The notes beneath the pieces are model-generated. The model was not told the DNA's origin. It did no database searches and saw only the letters and a program-made list of their open reading frames with translations. This document shows, in pieces, positions 46,664 to 58,700 of a stretch of DNA of 64,000 nt. Positions within the stretch are counted from its first letter, which is position 1. The number at the start of each line of letters is the position of its first letter. The translations under genes and the position numbers were made by a program. Source of the stretch: Plumapathes pennacea (Eukaryota; Cnidaria; Anthozoa; Antipatharia; Myriopathidae); contig OZ038467.1 in the NCBI GenBank assembly GCA_964036295.1, forward strand, positions 9,251,170 through 9,315,169. The letters run 5' to 3'.

Positions 46664-49039
46664 ATGGCGCTGACTAACCCTAAAATCCCTCCTCGCTATG
46701 CAGTGTCCGACTGGCACACATCAAATACGGTTATAAGGACGAACGCCGAGAGACAACGAGATGCTTCGCATCGAATCCGCCAAGAAAGTCGATTTCTGCG
46801 GAACGAGACAGACAACCACACTCGATGGACTCAACATAACAGCAACACTAAGCTAGAGAAGAGAATTGAAGACATCCATGATTGGCGAAAAAGCCTTGAG
46901 AAGTGTCTTGCCGACACGGACAACGAGATTGCACTTCTGACGCAGGAAAAGGAGAGAACAGAGCGAGCTTTGGAGGCGAAGAAGGTGCCTTTGGATATTG
47001 CCTTGGAGTGCTTGATGCTCAGGGAGCATCGACAGGCTATCGACCTTGTCCGTGATGGAGTAGAAGCCCAGCTACACAAGGTATAGTGATAAAAAAAAGT
47101 ATCTTTGGGATCAGATGAACTCGACCTTCGGTTGGAAATTGTTTCCAGCAGGTTTGTTTACGACTAGGTTTATCATTGTTTGCTGAAACAATCTGCTTAT
47201 CTTTCCAGGAGGTGGAAGTGATCGAGGGTGCAAAAGCCCTTCTTCAACAGAAAGTGAACGAGGCATTTGAGCAATTATGGTATGTAAAGAGAAAGACTGC
47301 ACTATCAAGTTTTGCATCAAGTACTGTTATTATGAACACAGCTGCAGCGAGATCATGGAATTATTCTGATTCTTTATTCGCCCTTAACATTTTGGGGAAG
47401 TCACTCAATGATTCATTTTCAAAAGCCATCTTCATCAGGATTTTTTTATGTACAAGTCCCCTCAGTTACATTCATGTCATTTTGGAAAATCAGGACACAC
47501 TGTAGGTACTGGGGGATTTAAAAAGGGTTATCTGATAAGTTGACTAAAATCAGCTGTGTGCCAACTTAATAATTGACACTGAAGTCCTTGTACTGTCCTA
47601 ATTAATATTTTCTTATTCTGCTCTAGCCTGCTTCAGGAGGCTCGTCACCAACTTCATTTGGACCTGACAGACAAGTACACCGCTTTGGAAATCGATGGCG
47701 AGTGCTACATGCTCAACAATAACTCTGCAAACATTGGTTTCCACATCAACCCAACCCGCACAGTAAAAGGTAGTGTGACACCAGAAACATGGGATGCATT
47801 TTCCAACTACAACAAGCAGCGGGCAGAGGCAGAAATGAAAGCATCAAAGCACCTAAGAGAAGCAATCTTTGCAACCCTCACACAGACCGCCAATGATGTT
47901 GAAGCCCAAAGGCAGGCAACTGAATATGCATTCCGCAAAAGAATTCATGAAACGGAGCAAGCAAAGTCAGAACTGGAATGGCAACAGAAAAATGTAAGAG
48001 AAAGATCATATCTAAGCCCAGTTTGCCTGACTCCATAGTTGACCCAAGTTCTGAACAGCTATTATTTGGTCACTCAAATCAACTTGAGTTGACTATTGCT
48101 GAGAGTCAACCCAAGTCTATTCAAGCAGTTTTTTTTTTTAATTGAATGTGAGTGACTTGGGTTGACTAGCAAGTCCATTTGGCCACTCATTGCAAAGTCC
48201 ATCTGATTTTCAGCAGGGGTCCATTCAACCAGCAAAATCTCTATGTACATGCAACATGCCAAGTGTTATACACTGTAGGCACTTCTGTGTGTAATACCTG
48301 TATTGCTTTCTTTTCAGACAATGCAAGAGATTTCTACTCTGGAAGCAGACATTCAGGGCTTGAAAGGATCAATTGATGACAAGAATGCACCTATGATGGT
48401 AAGTGGCAAAAAGTTGAACAGTAAAGGTTTCACAGCTGCAAGTGTTTCATTTATTGCCTGTCTCTCCCTCCCTTTGATGTGAAGTATTGTATGTCCTGTC
48501 TTACTCATTAATCTGTAACTCAATCTTCTCTTCCAAAGGTTGCTCAGACTCGCTTGGAGAACCGCACCTACAGACCCAACGTGGAACTGTGCCGAGATGC
48601 TCCCCAATACCAACTATGCCACGAGGTTGCTGAGATCAGTGGCTCCATCCGTGCACTGAATGAAAAGTTACGAGAATCTCAGAATGCTCTGCAGGCACTC
48701 AAGAGCAACTTGTCTCAGATCAATGAAGATTTGGCCTACAAGAACAACTCGTTAGCCCTGGACAACAGGTGTATGGAGGTCCGCAAGAAACTGCGTGAAA
48801 TCCCCCACAGTATGATGGAGACCAGCCAGGATTTTTCGCGCAAGTTTCAAAGTAGTCTGCCAGCAGCCACAGAAAGGGTTGCAACACACCACCCTGAGCC
48901 ACAACCTACTGGCGCTGTGGCACAGTACTCGCCCCGTGTATCTCCCACTGGCCAACACTCGCCACCCCTTGCAACAACCCAGCGTTCACCAACTTTTGGT
49001 AGTGGACAGCGACAACGCTCTCCTCTTTTAGTCAACTGA
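46664..49039 (+). CDS. TEKT2: Tektin-2
   Basis: Five exons join in frame: 46664-47080, 47209-47279, 47627-47993, 48318-48398 and 48539-49039, giving 478 residues. The tektin signature RPNVELCRD is in exon 5. The order of motifs follows tektin-2 rather than other tektins: DWHTSNTVIRTNAERQRDAS, VPLDIALECLMLREHR, KEVEVIEGAKALLQQKV and AEMKASKHLREA. Tektins are filamentous coiled-coil proteins in the lumen of axonemal doublet microtubules. The protein is about 48 residues longer than human TEKT2 because of a Ser-Pro-rich C-terminal extension. An AATAAA lies at 49299-49304. Transcription is probably driven by the RFX-type divergent promoter. Confidence 0.96.
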
Positions 49040-50625
49040 TTAGATAAGAACATTGTCTCATAGACTGGCTGATCAATGATCCATTTTGAAAACTATGCTG
49101 CACATTAATTTTATATATTTCAGTTATTTGTGTGTGAAGAAAAATTGACTTCAAAATAATTTTGCTTCTTTGTATTATATAAATTTTAGTGGGAATTAAG
49201 TTTAAACTTGGTAATGCAGTAACATCATGGCTTACAAAGAGAAAAATATATCAAAGAGATCTGAGTTTTGCACAGATACATGTAAGTTGATTCTTTGGAA
49301 TAAATATTCAAGGACATATTTGTCCATAAAAGGCTGCAGATTTTTTAAAATGCAGTGCTTGAAAGTAAAAAGAGGTTAAAGATTACCTTTTAATCATCTG
49401 GAAAAAGTTTGTATTGAGTTTGACCTTTTTTCAGCGGTTGCTACCAGACATTTTTTTTCTTATTTACATCCCTAGATTTTTTTCTTTTTTGTTATTCCAA
49501 CGAATACACGAAGACACAAGTACATTCTCAGGGATTTTTTAGGTTGCCCAGTGGGTTTTCTCCCGAATGACCAGACTATCAATTTGGCAGAAAACCAGTC
49601 GTTAGAGCAAATTTTTGGTCATCTCGGACAACCGCTAATTTCGAGCACTGAAAACATCTTATTTCTTAGCTTGACTAATAAGATTTGTGTCAATAAAGTA
49701 ATCATAGATAAACTGTAAACAATACAGACTACTAGATTTATTCTTTGCAGGACCACTTTCCTAGATGGCACAACAAGACTTTTATGACCATCACTGTAGT
49801 AAAAAAAAAAAAACATTAAATATTACAGTATATCATGGCACTTTAAATCAGCCTTATCTTTCCAATGATTGAAGCATCTCTTTTACAAATACTATTACAA
49901 TCTAACCCCAAATATCTTGTGATAATGATTATCCTAACCACTTTATAATTATTTAGAAAATGTATACATATTGTTGACAGACCATCAGATTTCATCCGGG
50001 AACACATACACCACCCATCAACTGGCAAGTTTTCTCCTTCTGCCTTTTCAAAAAGGAACTCAGCAATGAGTAGACAGGACAGTATATTTACAAGCAAACA
50101 AAATAATACTGCCAGCATGGCTAATCTGAGGGTTATACTTACATAATAATGATTACATACTGTGAAAGAGCAGTTTTCAGAAGACTATTCTGTTCTCAAC
50201 ATTAAGGTCTTGGGTTCATTGCCCTTCGTACTGTAGATTGACTTCAAGCAATAGAAAGTTTCATAATATTTCTGGTTGCCTGGCCCTGAATTACCTGCCC
50301 GACCAAAATTTTTGGTTGCCCTGGACATAGCAGGCAACCATTAATGTCCAGCACTGCTATTAGAACCCAAAACTTTCAAAATACAGGGTAATACTTTAAC
50401 TGTACCGTAACTTTTTTTTTTCCTAGTTCTGTTTTTTACAACTTTTCCTTCTGAAAAATTCTATGTGCCAACATCCAATCAATATTCAATGGCCTGGTTC
50501 TTCACTAGATGAGAATTTATAGTTATCTTTTACCATGAAAACTACAGATAGAACCTTGAACCTACATGGCACGTCCCACTCATCCATTCTGTCATTCACT
50601 TTCATAACTGTTATTTGTATGCACA
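49040..50625. other. Convergent spacer between TEKT2 and the TMEM244-like gene
   Basis: Contains the TEKT2 3'UTR and poly(A) signal and, at its far end, the 3'UTR of the minus-strand neighbour. An A run lies at 49800-49813. GGTTGCC-type words recur near 49540 and 50280-50340, probably repeat-derived. No gene was seen. Confidence 0.6.
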
Positions 50626-53217
50626 TCATGTGACAGAATTTCTTTGGGGTGTCACAGATCTCTCTTTCAAACAGCACCGGATGGCCAGCTCGCCAAACAC
50701 GGCCATAAAGAAGATTGAAGAACCTAAAATGAAGAAATGATATTTAAAATCTTTACATCTAAAATCTGTTAGAGCTACAAAAACTGTACAATGTACTGTA
50801 AGGTCTAAATATAGCCCAATCTCATAAAAGGTTAGGGGGTAAAACCATAACCACAGTCACAATAAACACATCAATACCATAGTTTGTTTTATATGAAGAT
50901 AAACCATGCATACCAAATGCTATCCACCACTCCCAGTTGGTTGGAAACTTCCACATAACTGCAAATTAGACAATAAAAATTTATATATATGGCATAAATT
51001 GCTTGGCAAAAGCAAATTCAATGCAACAACCTTACTGTCAAAATTATGACACTAAGATTAATTTGATCATAATTTTATGTATTATATTTCAGTGTCACTT
51101 GTTTAACCCCTTGACTCCCAAGAGTGATCAACTTCAATTTTCTTGTTCAGTTTCTCACTCAGAGATATGGCATTCATACAGTTTGGAGAACTTGGCTTTT
51201 GATAACAATAAGTAACATAAAAAAAAAAAAATTGCTCAAATGAAAATAAAAATTGATTGAACTACTTATTGTTAGTATCACCTCACACTGCATCACTTAT
51301 ACTTGACAAATCAGACATTTTACTCATAAGGAAAATCTACCAACCCATTGAAATCCATATCTTCTTTGCAAAAAAAGTATTGACGAAACGGCTCAGTCCA
51401 TATGGTAAAAATCTTGGCATTATTTTTTTCTCTGTACAGTTCTTGTACTCCATTAATGAGAAATTTAAAATTAATATGTTCGAACAGAATCTCTTGAAAA
51501 ATATCTGAGCTTCCCCATGTAAATACAGAAAATAATAAGCATCATTTACTCACTCGCCAGGTAGTACTTAAGCCAACGAAAAGATGCTATAATAATTATG
51601 ACCATTTCCTAATTTACCAACAAGATATGTTATTGTGCCTGAATGAGGTGAAATTACTGTACCTGCACAGGAGATCCCAAAATGGATGACAGATATTGTG
51701 ATTGCATAGTCCCAGATTCTCCATCTAATAAATATCAGGTAAACTGCAGTGCTAATGACATAGGTCAACACCAATGATAAAACAGTCACTGCAATAAAAG
51801 TAAATCAAAAGGATAGGTCAAAACAACTGTGGTCAGAGATTACCCCCACCCCCTCTCACCTAAAAGCCAAACAGGCGGTGCTCCAAAGTTATTTATAATT
51901 TGGTCTTTACAAGGTGCATATTTTTGGAGAGATCTACAGGTCTAAAATAGGGCAAAAAGCTTGGGATACAGGTCTGATAAGGGTTGAAAAATCGTAAGGA
52001 AATATCGTTTGGTACTTTTCAGAACCAAGCGCATACTCTGATCCTCAAAATACTCAATCACAAGTTACAACAAGTACAACCTACCGAGTTTAGCATCTGT
52101 ACCACCACAACAGTTATCAAAGTCAAATGGTGTTTTCCCATCAAATGTGTCAATCCTGCAACAAGATTTTGATGCAATTATGATGCATCTGGTTGTATAT
52201 TCCCTAAATCTTTAAGGATATTTTGACATCATGACTACAGTTATGAGGAAGTAACAGTTATGGGAGTCACCCTTCTCTATCGAATTTTCAGTTTTGTTAC
52301 ATGTTAGGTAGGGTACCCTCCTACCAGGCCAGGGTCAACTTTTCTCAAGCTACATGTATGTTATTGTAGGAGGGCCAAGTTTAGCAGGAGAAGGTTACAG
52401 TCAAATTTCCAGACCATGTGATGGTTTCAGTTATCCCTGATGAGACAGACCCAGGGAATCACACTTTGCATTTTAAAAGGAGGGCTACTTTTCGACCCTT
52501 CTAGGAGGGTCGCCCCCTCCATGTAAACAACACCTAATGCTTAGAAATCAGTAGGTGGGTTGTTTCAACTGTTCTAGTTTTCATTGTCCTTGAAAACTAG
52601 GTAAACAACTTCCACAGTTCTGGCTCAATGTAGAAAAATGTAGAGAGAATCAAGGACAATAAAAACATACACAAAGCAGAAAATATATGGCCCCTGATGT
52701 CATCTCAGTCGAAGAAGATGAAAAATCTTAATTATCTGAGCGGGAAATCTTTGCTTTCCATTTTTGACAGGGTTGGATATTTTCCACGTACGTTTAAAAA
52801 ATCGCACTGAACAAATGTATCTAATACTTCGGTTCAGGACGCGTTTTAAAACAAACATGTCGACTGTATGTCCGTCGATCGATAACATGTTCATTTTAGT
52901 GTACATGCGCTGCAGCCAGTGACCGAAAGAAGTGCTGATATAAATCTCCAAACAACCAATGGCACTCTTTCTCGGTTTCCCAACACTTAAAAGCAAAAGA
53001 CATTAATTAGTGATTAAAACTTACTTGAAAGCACCACTCAGAAGCGACGCGACCATGTAGTAAACAAGATAGAAAACGGGAAGCGCTATCACCAGGTTTA
53101 TGCAGATCGTCTGAAAAGGAAACAGGGAAGTAAAACTAGACGTAAGACAACATTCTAGGCTGGTTTGCCTGGCTTGAAAAGAAGCAAAACACAGACCAGC
53201 GAACTGCCGTCCGCCAT
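50626..53217 (-). CDS. TMEM244: TMEM244-like multi-pass membrane protein
   Basis: Six exons join in frame: 53197-53217, 53025-53110, 52085-52155, 51663-51788, 50914-50958 and 50626-50723, giving 148 residues. Four hydrophobic segments are visible: ICINLVIALPVFYLVYY, VLTYVISTAVYLIFI, WDYAITISVIHFGISCAV and an IFFMAVFGELAI end. The WDYAIT-x-x-VIH and MWKFPTNWEWWIAFG blocks recall TMEM244, a small protein of unknown function that is 128 residues in human; this is from memory. The first coding exon (7 codons) is tentative because its donor GTCTGT is weak and the following intron is only about 86 bp. Confidence 0.65.
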
Positions 53218-53319
53218 CTTTTTATCCGGCTGGGCAACAGCTGTTGATACTAACGTGAGTGGGGTGAGGGGTTACTATGGATACGCCCGCCTTGTCAGCG
53301 GATGTTCTTTCAAGAAAAA

Positions 53320-53502
53320 AAAAGAAGAAGAAGAAGAAGAAGAAGAAGAAGAAGAAGAAGAAAATAAATAAATAAATAAATAAAACAATGGAAAATGGAA
53401 AAGGAATTATTTGATACCAAGTCATTTCCCTGACGGTCACCCATCCAAATACTAACCCGCATGACCCAGCTTAGCTTGTGTTAACCGTTGTATGGTCCTT
53501 TC
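53320..53502 (-). mobile_element. 5S rRNA-derived SINE or 5S pseudogene
   Basis: On the minus strand 53410-53502 contains GACCATACAAC, then AAGCTAAGCTGGGTC (box A region), then TTAGTATTTGGATGGGTGACC (intermediate element region) and TTGGTATC, in the same order as 5S rRNA but lacking about 20 nt in the middle. It is followed (3') by a TTTA run and a long TTC run (53320-53385), a microsatellite tail as in SINEs. Confidence 0.65.
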
Positions 53503-53863
53503 AGCAAAAACGAAACAAACTTCCCCCCACAGGGTTCTGCTAGTAACTTCAGAACTATGCATGTCAACTCTCCACAGTGATTTTCCGACCAAACTAGTGA
53601 ATGTTTGCAGAGCAATCCTTGTTACCTGGTAGTAAACGAATGAGTTTGGGAATAAACGATAAGCTGTCAGGTATTGTATATGGGACTACTGGGGCCGGTG
53701 AAAGAAAAAACGACAATTTGATATTACGGGATGACGCAACTTTATCACAAACAGTGGCACATTTGACTGTAAACTAAGTCCAATATACTCTCAGACAGTG
53801 ATTTGCACTTCGAAAAGGAAAAGAAAAGGAGGTTTAGTCGCAAAAAGTTAAAAAGAAAAACCG

Positions 53864-54012
53864 GGTATCGAACCCGGCCCCATGACACCGCACAGTGGTC
53901 GGGGGAGAGTTGCCCGGCCCCCAAGCCAGATCGAGGAGCAACCCGCCAACACCCGTCTACGCCTAGCCTCCAGACCGAACGGGGAGAGATAATTCGGCCC
54001 CCAAGCCATAGT
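53864..54012 (-). repeat. tRNA-like sequence with duplicated A-box words
   Basis: On the minus strand a perfect B box GGTTCGATACC (53864-53874) follows A-box-like TGGCTTGGGGG (53928-53938) by about 54 nt. The TGGCTTGGGGGCCG word recurs near 53995-54010. The arms do not form a clear tRNA, so this is a tRNA-related repeat at best. Confidence 0.4.
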
Positions 54013-55708
54013 AAATTATCCCTTGCCCGGAAGAGCGCAGTAGATGTCAGCCGACTTATTAGTAATATGTATCCAATCAGCTATATAGCTAGCGAGACAC
54101 CAGGTCCTTCATCCATATGGGATGTATCTTTGTATCGTCGCTCCTTTTATTACGACTAATTGCAACGGCAGCTCATAATATCCTTGCTTTAGCTCCTTTC
54201 ACATTCCAGAATCATTTAATATCCGACTTTTGCACTCAGAGTTTATAGTTAATGCGTCGATAGGTTTGCAAGCTACGATGGCAGCGCATGCGCTTCTGGT
54301 TTTTTGTTTTCGATTGTGACTGTGACAAGAGATGTATTCAAAATGTCAGTTGTTCGCAAGATCACACTGATAGGATAAAACTTTATCATTATACTTTCAA
54401 TGAGTGAACAGTGAGTGAAATTGTATAGATTTACACAATATTCTTGGCGTTTATCACTCCCAAGTGTTGTTCGTTTTCGATTCTCGCTACTGTGGCAGAG
54501 CCGGTCCAGCGGAAACTTAAGCAAAACGTAAAGCAAGCAACCAAATCTGCCGTTTAATTTTTAGCTCGGCTTGCTATGGTTCGTTTGATCTGTCACTTGG
54601 CGACTTTTTCGTTCAGTTTTATCGACATTTTCCGAGTTTTTATCAAAAACTAACCCTAGGCCCTCATTGACGTCACAATGAATGCTATCACAAAATAAAA
54701 CGAGTTCACACTGCGAATCGGGTCCCACTTTAGTAGCCGAGTACAATGCAAGGTGTTGACAATATACTTTAAAGTTAGTGAATTCGTTATAAAAACTGTC
54801 CATCTTCAGCAGTTGAGAAGGGACCGAAAATCTTCAAAAAAAGCTAAACATTTTACTCGGGCCAACAAGTACATATTAAGCCCTTGAAGAAATGCGGTCT
54901 TCAAAAGTTCTGGAATTTTGACTTGAAAGGGGTGCGGCGAACCATGTGAATGAGAAAAACCTTTCCGTAATTTTCGAACTAAAGATGACAAAAACTTTCG
55001 GACCAGGCGGTCGTTGGCCATTAAACGGCAGCAGTGGGAAGGTCTTTCACGGCTCCGACACATTTTTGTTAGTCAGTGTCTCCTTTGTACAGGTGACCAG
55101 GCGCAGCCCCACCAGGACATCATCACGGTTACTCAGGACGGCGTATACATATTCACTTGTTCATTTGTTTTACGTTTGATACATGTTGTCCTTTACAGAT
55201 GGCTGGGCTTCTGCTCTCCGCCCCAAAAAAGAATGTTGGCCTTTTGTCTTTTGTCCTTTTCAAAGCTTGTTTGTATAATTATTCATTACGTTGATCAAGC
55301 TCCCGTCAAGGACCTTCTGCGGCGTGATCAACTGCGAGCTAGAATTTAGTCAAAGTAACTGAATTATTGCTAAACAGCTTAAAAGTACGTTCTCTAAACC
55401 GCTTCTAAGAAATCTTGGCTCGCCGTATTGCCAAACCACCCATAAAACAGGTTATGCATGCAGCAACGATTTGAAAGACCGCTTTGTGAGAGGTGCTGTC
55501 ACATCAAGAAATTTCCCATTTTACCGCTAGTCTATGATGACAATCCCTTGGGCATCAATTAAGGTCTTTGATGCGCAACGGCAGCTGTATTAAACTTCGC
55601 CTTATTACCGATTCTGTACGTAGACCAGTTCACAGCCATTGTACGATTCTGAGGGCCTCCTGATAACTTTACCGGCTGTCAGCCAGTTTGACACTTGTGA
55701 CAAGAGGA

Positions 55709-58700
55709 ATGATGGTCTTACATTTGGTGGTTTTTCTCCTGCTGTTTTTCATCGAAGAAAGTGCCTCTGTGTGCTATGAGCCTAATTGCAAAGGTGAGTC
55801 TTACGTCTACAGCATCTTAACCTTTCAGAAGGGCACAAACACCACTGAACTTTGAATTACCAAGCGGCCGTTACTTCGCGAGGCATACGCGATGCAGTGC
55901 ATGTTTACTATACTCGACTTATTTAGCTTTATAAGTTATACTGTGTTAAACAAATCCCATGCAAAATTTATGTACTGTACAATAAAAGAATGTTATTATT
56001 CACTCGTTAAGATTTGTGAGGTAAATGCAGAGTCGATGCAACAAGAAACGTTTCCGCCATTTCTCTGATTCTTTGCACTTGTATGACTCGTGACTCTAAT
56101 GTACAACTCAGGCAAGTGTCCATTTTATAGACGGTGTCCGCTGTTCTACTTAGACTTCAGGTAATTTTTCACCAGGGGCATATATAATTTCATTCCGAGA
56201 ATGGTATTTTAAAGGGCTGGGTGAAGCTTCCGCGTATAAAAATTCTTCAAGTGCTTCCGAAAAATACTTTGTAACTTTGCTATCTACAGTAGAAACTTTA
56301 TATTTTAAAAGCCGTCGTCTTCTGCCGTCTAGTGCGAAGGGGCCTTTACAACAAGTAATGCACTCTTTGGTCCGTGGAATTTCTATAATTGAAAGTACAA
56401 TACAATGAAATGTTTCTAAGACGAACACCCTTGGAACCGTGGTCTTGGTGTCCGTTTTATAGAAAGTTTAGATATAAGTGAAATTTGGCCAACAAACCCT
56501 GTACAGCTTGTATTATGCGTCTTATACCTACGTCTGACTTGAGAAAGTTCGCTGTAACTCAAATCCTGAAAAGGAACGGCAAGAGCTTTCTATTAATATA
56601 TTTTTAGATATTTCATTTTGCATAAGTCTTAATAAACTCTTTTACAGCTTGTCAGACGCCTGTGCTGAGTAATTTGAGCGACGTCAAATTCAGTGCTTCT
56701 GGTTGGGAATCGCCATATTTTGCCGCCAGGCTGAAACTTTTCAGCGTTGGGGGCTGGTGCCCACCGAAGAATAGTACTGGACATTATGTTCAAGTAGACT
56801 TCGGAAGAGTCCAACGTTTGACAAATATCACTTCACGGACATGGCAAGCAGCGGGTTCATGTAGCACGAACTTCAAGCTTGACTACGCGAACGACACGTC
56901 CAGCAATTGGTCAACTTATCAGGAGAATGGAACAGACAAGGTGAGTTTTGATGACTCAAAAATAGAGCACCTTTCAATTGCCATTCAAATATCAAAACCA
57001 AAGCACTGCAATCACAGTGCCAATCACAACTGTAAGTCACCCAGACGCCATAATCAGCTATCACCATTTTAATTATTATTCTCCGCACTGTTTAACGGGC
57101 GGTTTCCTGATTAACTTTCAAATAGCGCTGCCTGGCGCCTCAGTATCATGTCGTACCGCCAAAGAAATAACTAATCGACTTCTGTCGCAATAAAAAACCC
57201 GTATTCAAATCGGATTTGCGTTTTTCGCATCCCAGGTATTCCAAGTACTACAACACACAAGCTTGAATGGACTTATTGACCCAGCTGTGGAAGCGAGATA
57301 CTTTCGTTTCGTAATTCAACCAGGACATAACGAATCTCTTTGCCTGGAAACGCAGGGGTTGAGTTCTTTAGCCGACTCAGCATTCAAAGCGACTGGCTCG
57401 CAAGGGCCATCTTCTGCACAGTTGCTGAAAACTAAAGGTGTTGGAGGGTGGTGCTCACCTAAAAATAGCTCCGGACAATATGTCCAAGTCGACTTGGGAA
57501 GTAACAAGCTCGTGCGAGCTGTAACAATGCGAGTATGGCAAGCGGCTCCTAATACGACCAGAGTGAATATTACCTACTCGAAGAACAATACCGACTGGAC
57601 AACTTATCAAGAGAATGGAACAGACAAGGTGAGACTTCATAACCTTCACTCTAGTTTCTCTTTACAACGTACCTCAGAGTGGGAAGACGTAGTACTGTAT
57701 GGAAAATGGGAATACCGATAGCATTCTTTATCGCTGGACCAATGACAATTAGTATACTTTCACAGCTTCCATTTTAAACTCTTTGATAAGTCGTGCGTCT
57801 TTCACTCAAATAACCACAGATGTTATGTATATTATACAGCTTTTTATTCGTCAAGCTTCAATCTGATAAAAGTTGCACTAGTTAGAACAAAACCCTAAAT
57901 GAAACGGCAATATTAATATTAAGTTTGTTGCTTGTGTTTCTTGTATCCTAGTTGTTCTTGGGGACTTCGAAATATGGATTGTATCCTACGATGGCAATTT
58001 TCCCGACAACCGTGGAAGCAAGATACTTTCGCTTCTCGGTTCTGCAACACCAAGAAATAGTTTGTTTGCAAGCTGAGCTGTACGAAGAAGGTAATGTTGG
58101 GATTATCGCTTTGACTGTGTATATTATTTTACACTATTCCCATTTCGATTAACGTGGGTGTGGATTAACTGTTGAAAACGAAACCCAAAGTACGTACGTG
58201 ACCCAATCACAGAAGCTGCAGTAAGAAACCGTTTCAGCCAATCAAATGCAAAGTAATTCATGAAGAAACCAGTCATCAGTACTGGCCTTTCTGCCGTTAG
58301 AATACCGCAATCAGGTTTATGATTTACTTTAGTTTGCTCTTAAGGAACCCAGAATGCTATTATTAATAATTGTGTTTAGGGCTGAGAGCGCAGAAAGCGC
58401 AAATCAACAGTCGTCCAAAAACGGCTCTTTTAAACATATTTCTTGCTACAATTACAACATGACTAGTACACCAAACTGAAGTCCCACTGACGTTGTACGT
58501 ACGCCGCCCAACTCAGGTGTTGTAAAAACAAAATTCTATCGGTTTTCGGACTGATTATCACGCAATGCCTATTTTCATTATTTTTTTTTCCTTAGAGGGC
58601 CCATTGATGAGCGACGAATACCCCAGAGATGTAACTGTTCAAGAAAACGGTTCTGCTACGTTGTATTGCGGTATTTCACGATGTCCCGAGGTGAACGTCA

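Larger units (their letters stand above)
53218..55708. other. Intergenic region before the discoidin-Ig gene
   Basis: Holds the 5S-like element, a tRNA-like B-box sequence near 53864 and no convincing gene. Frames at 54.9-55.35 kb show no family resemblance. Any 5'UTR exons and the promoter of the discoidin-Ig gene should be in the last part. Confidence 0.55.
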
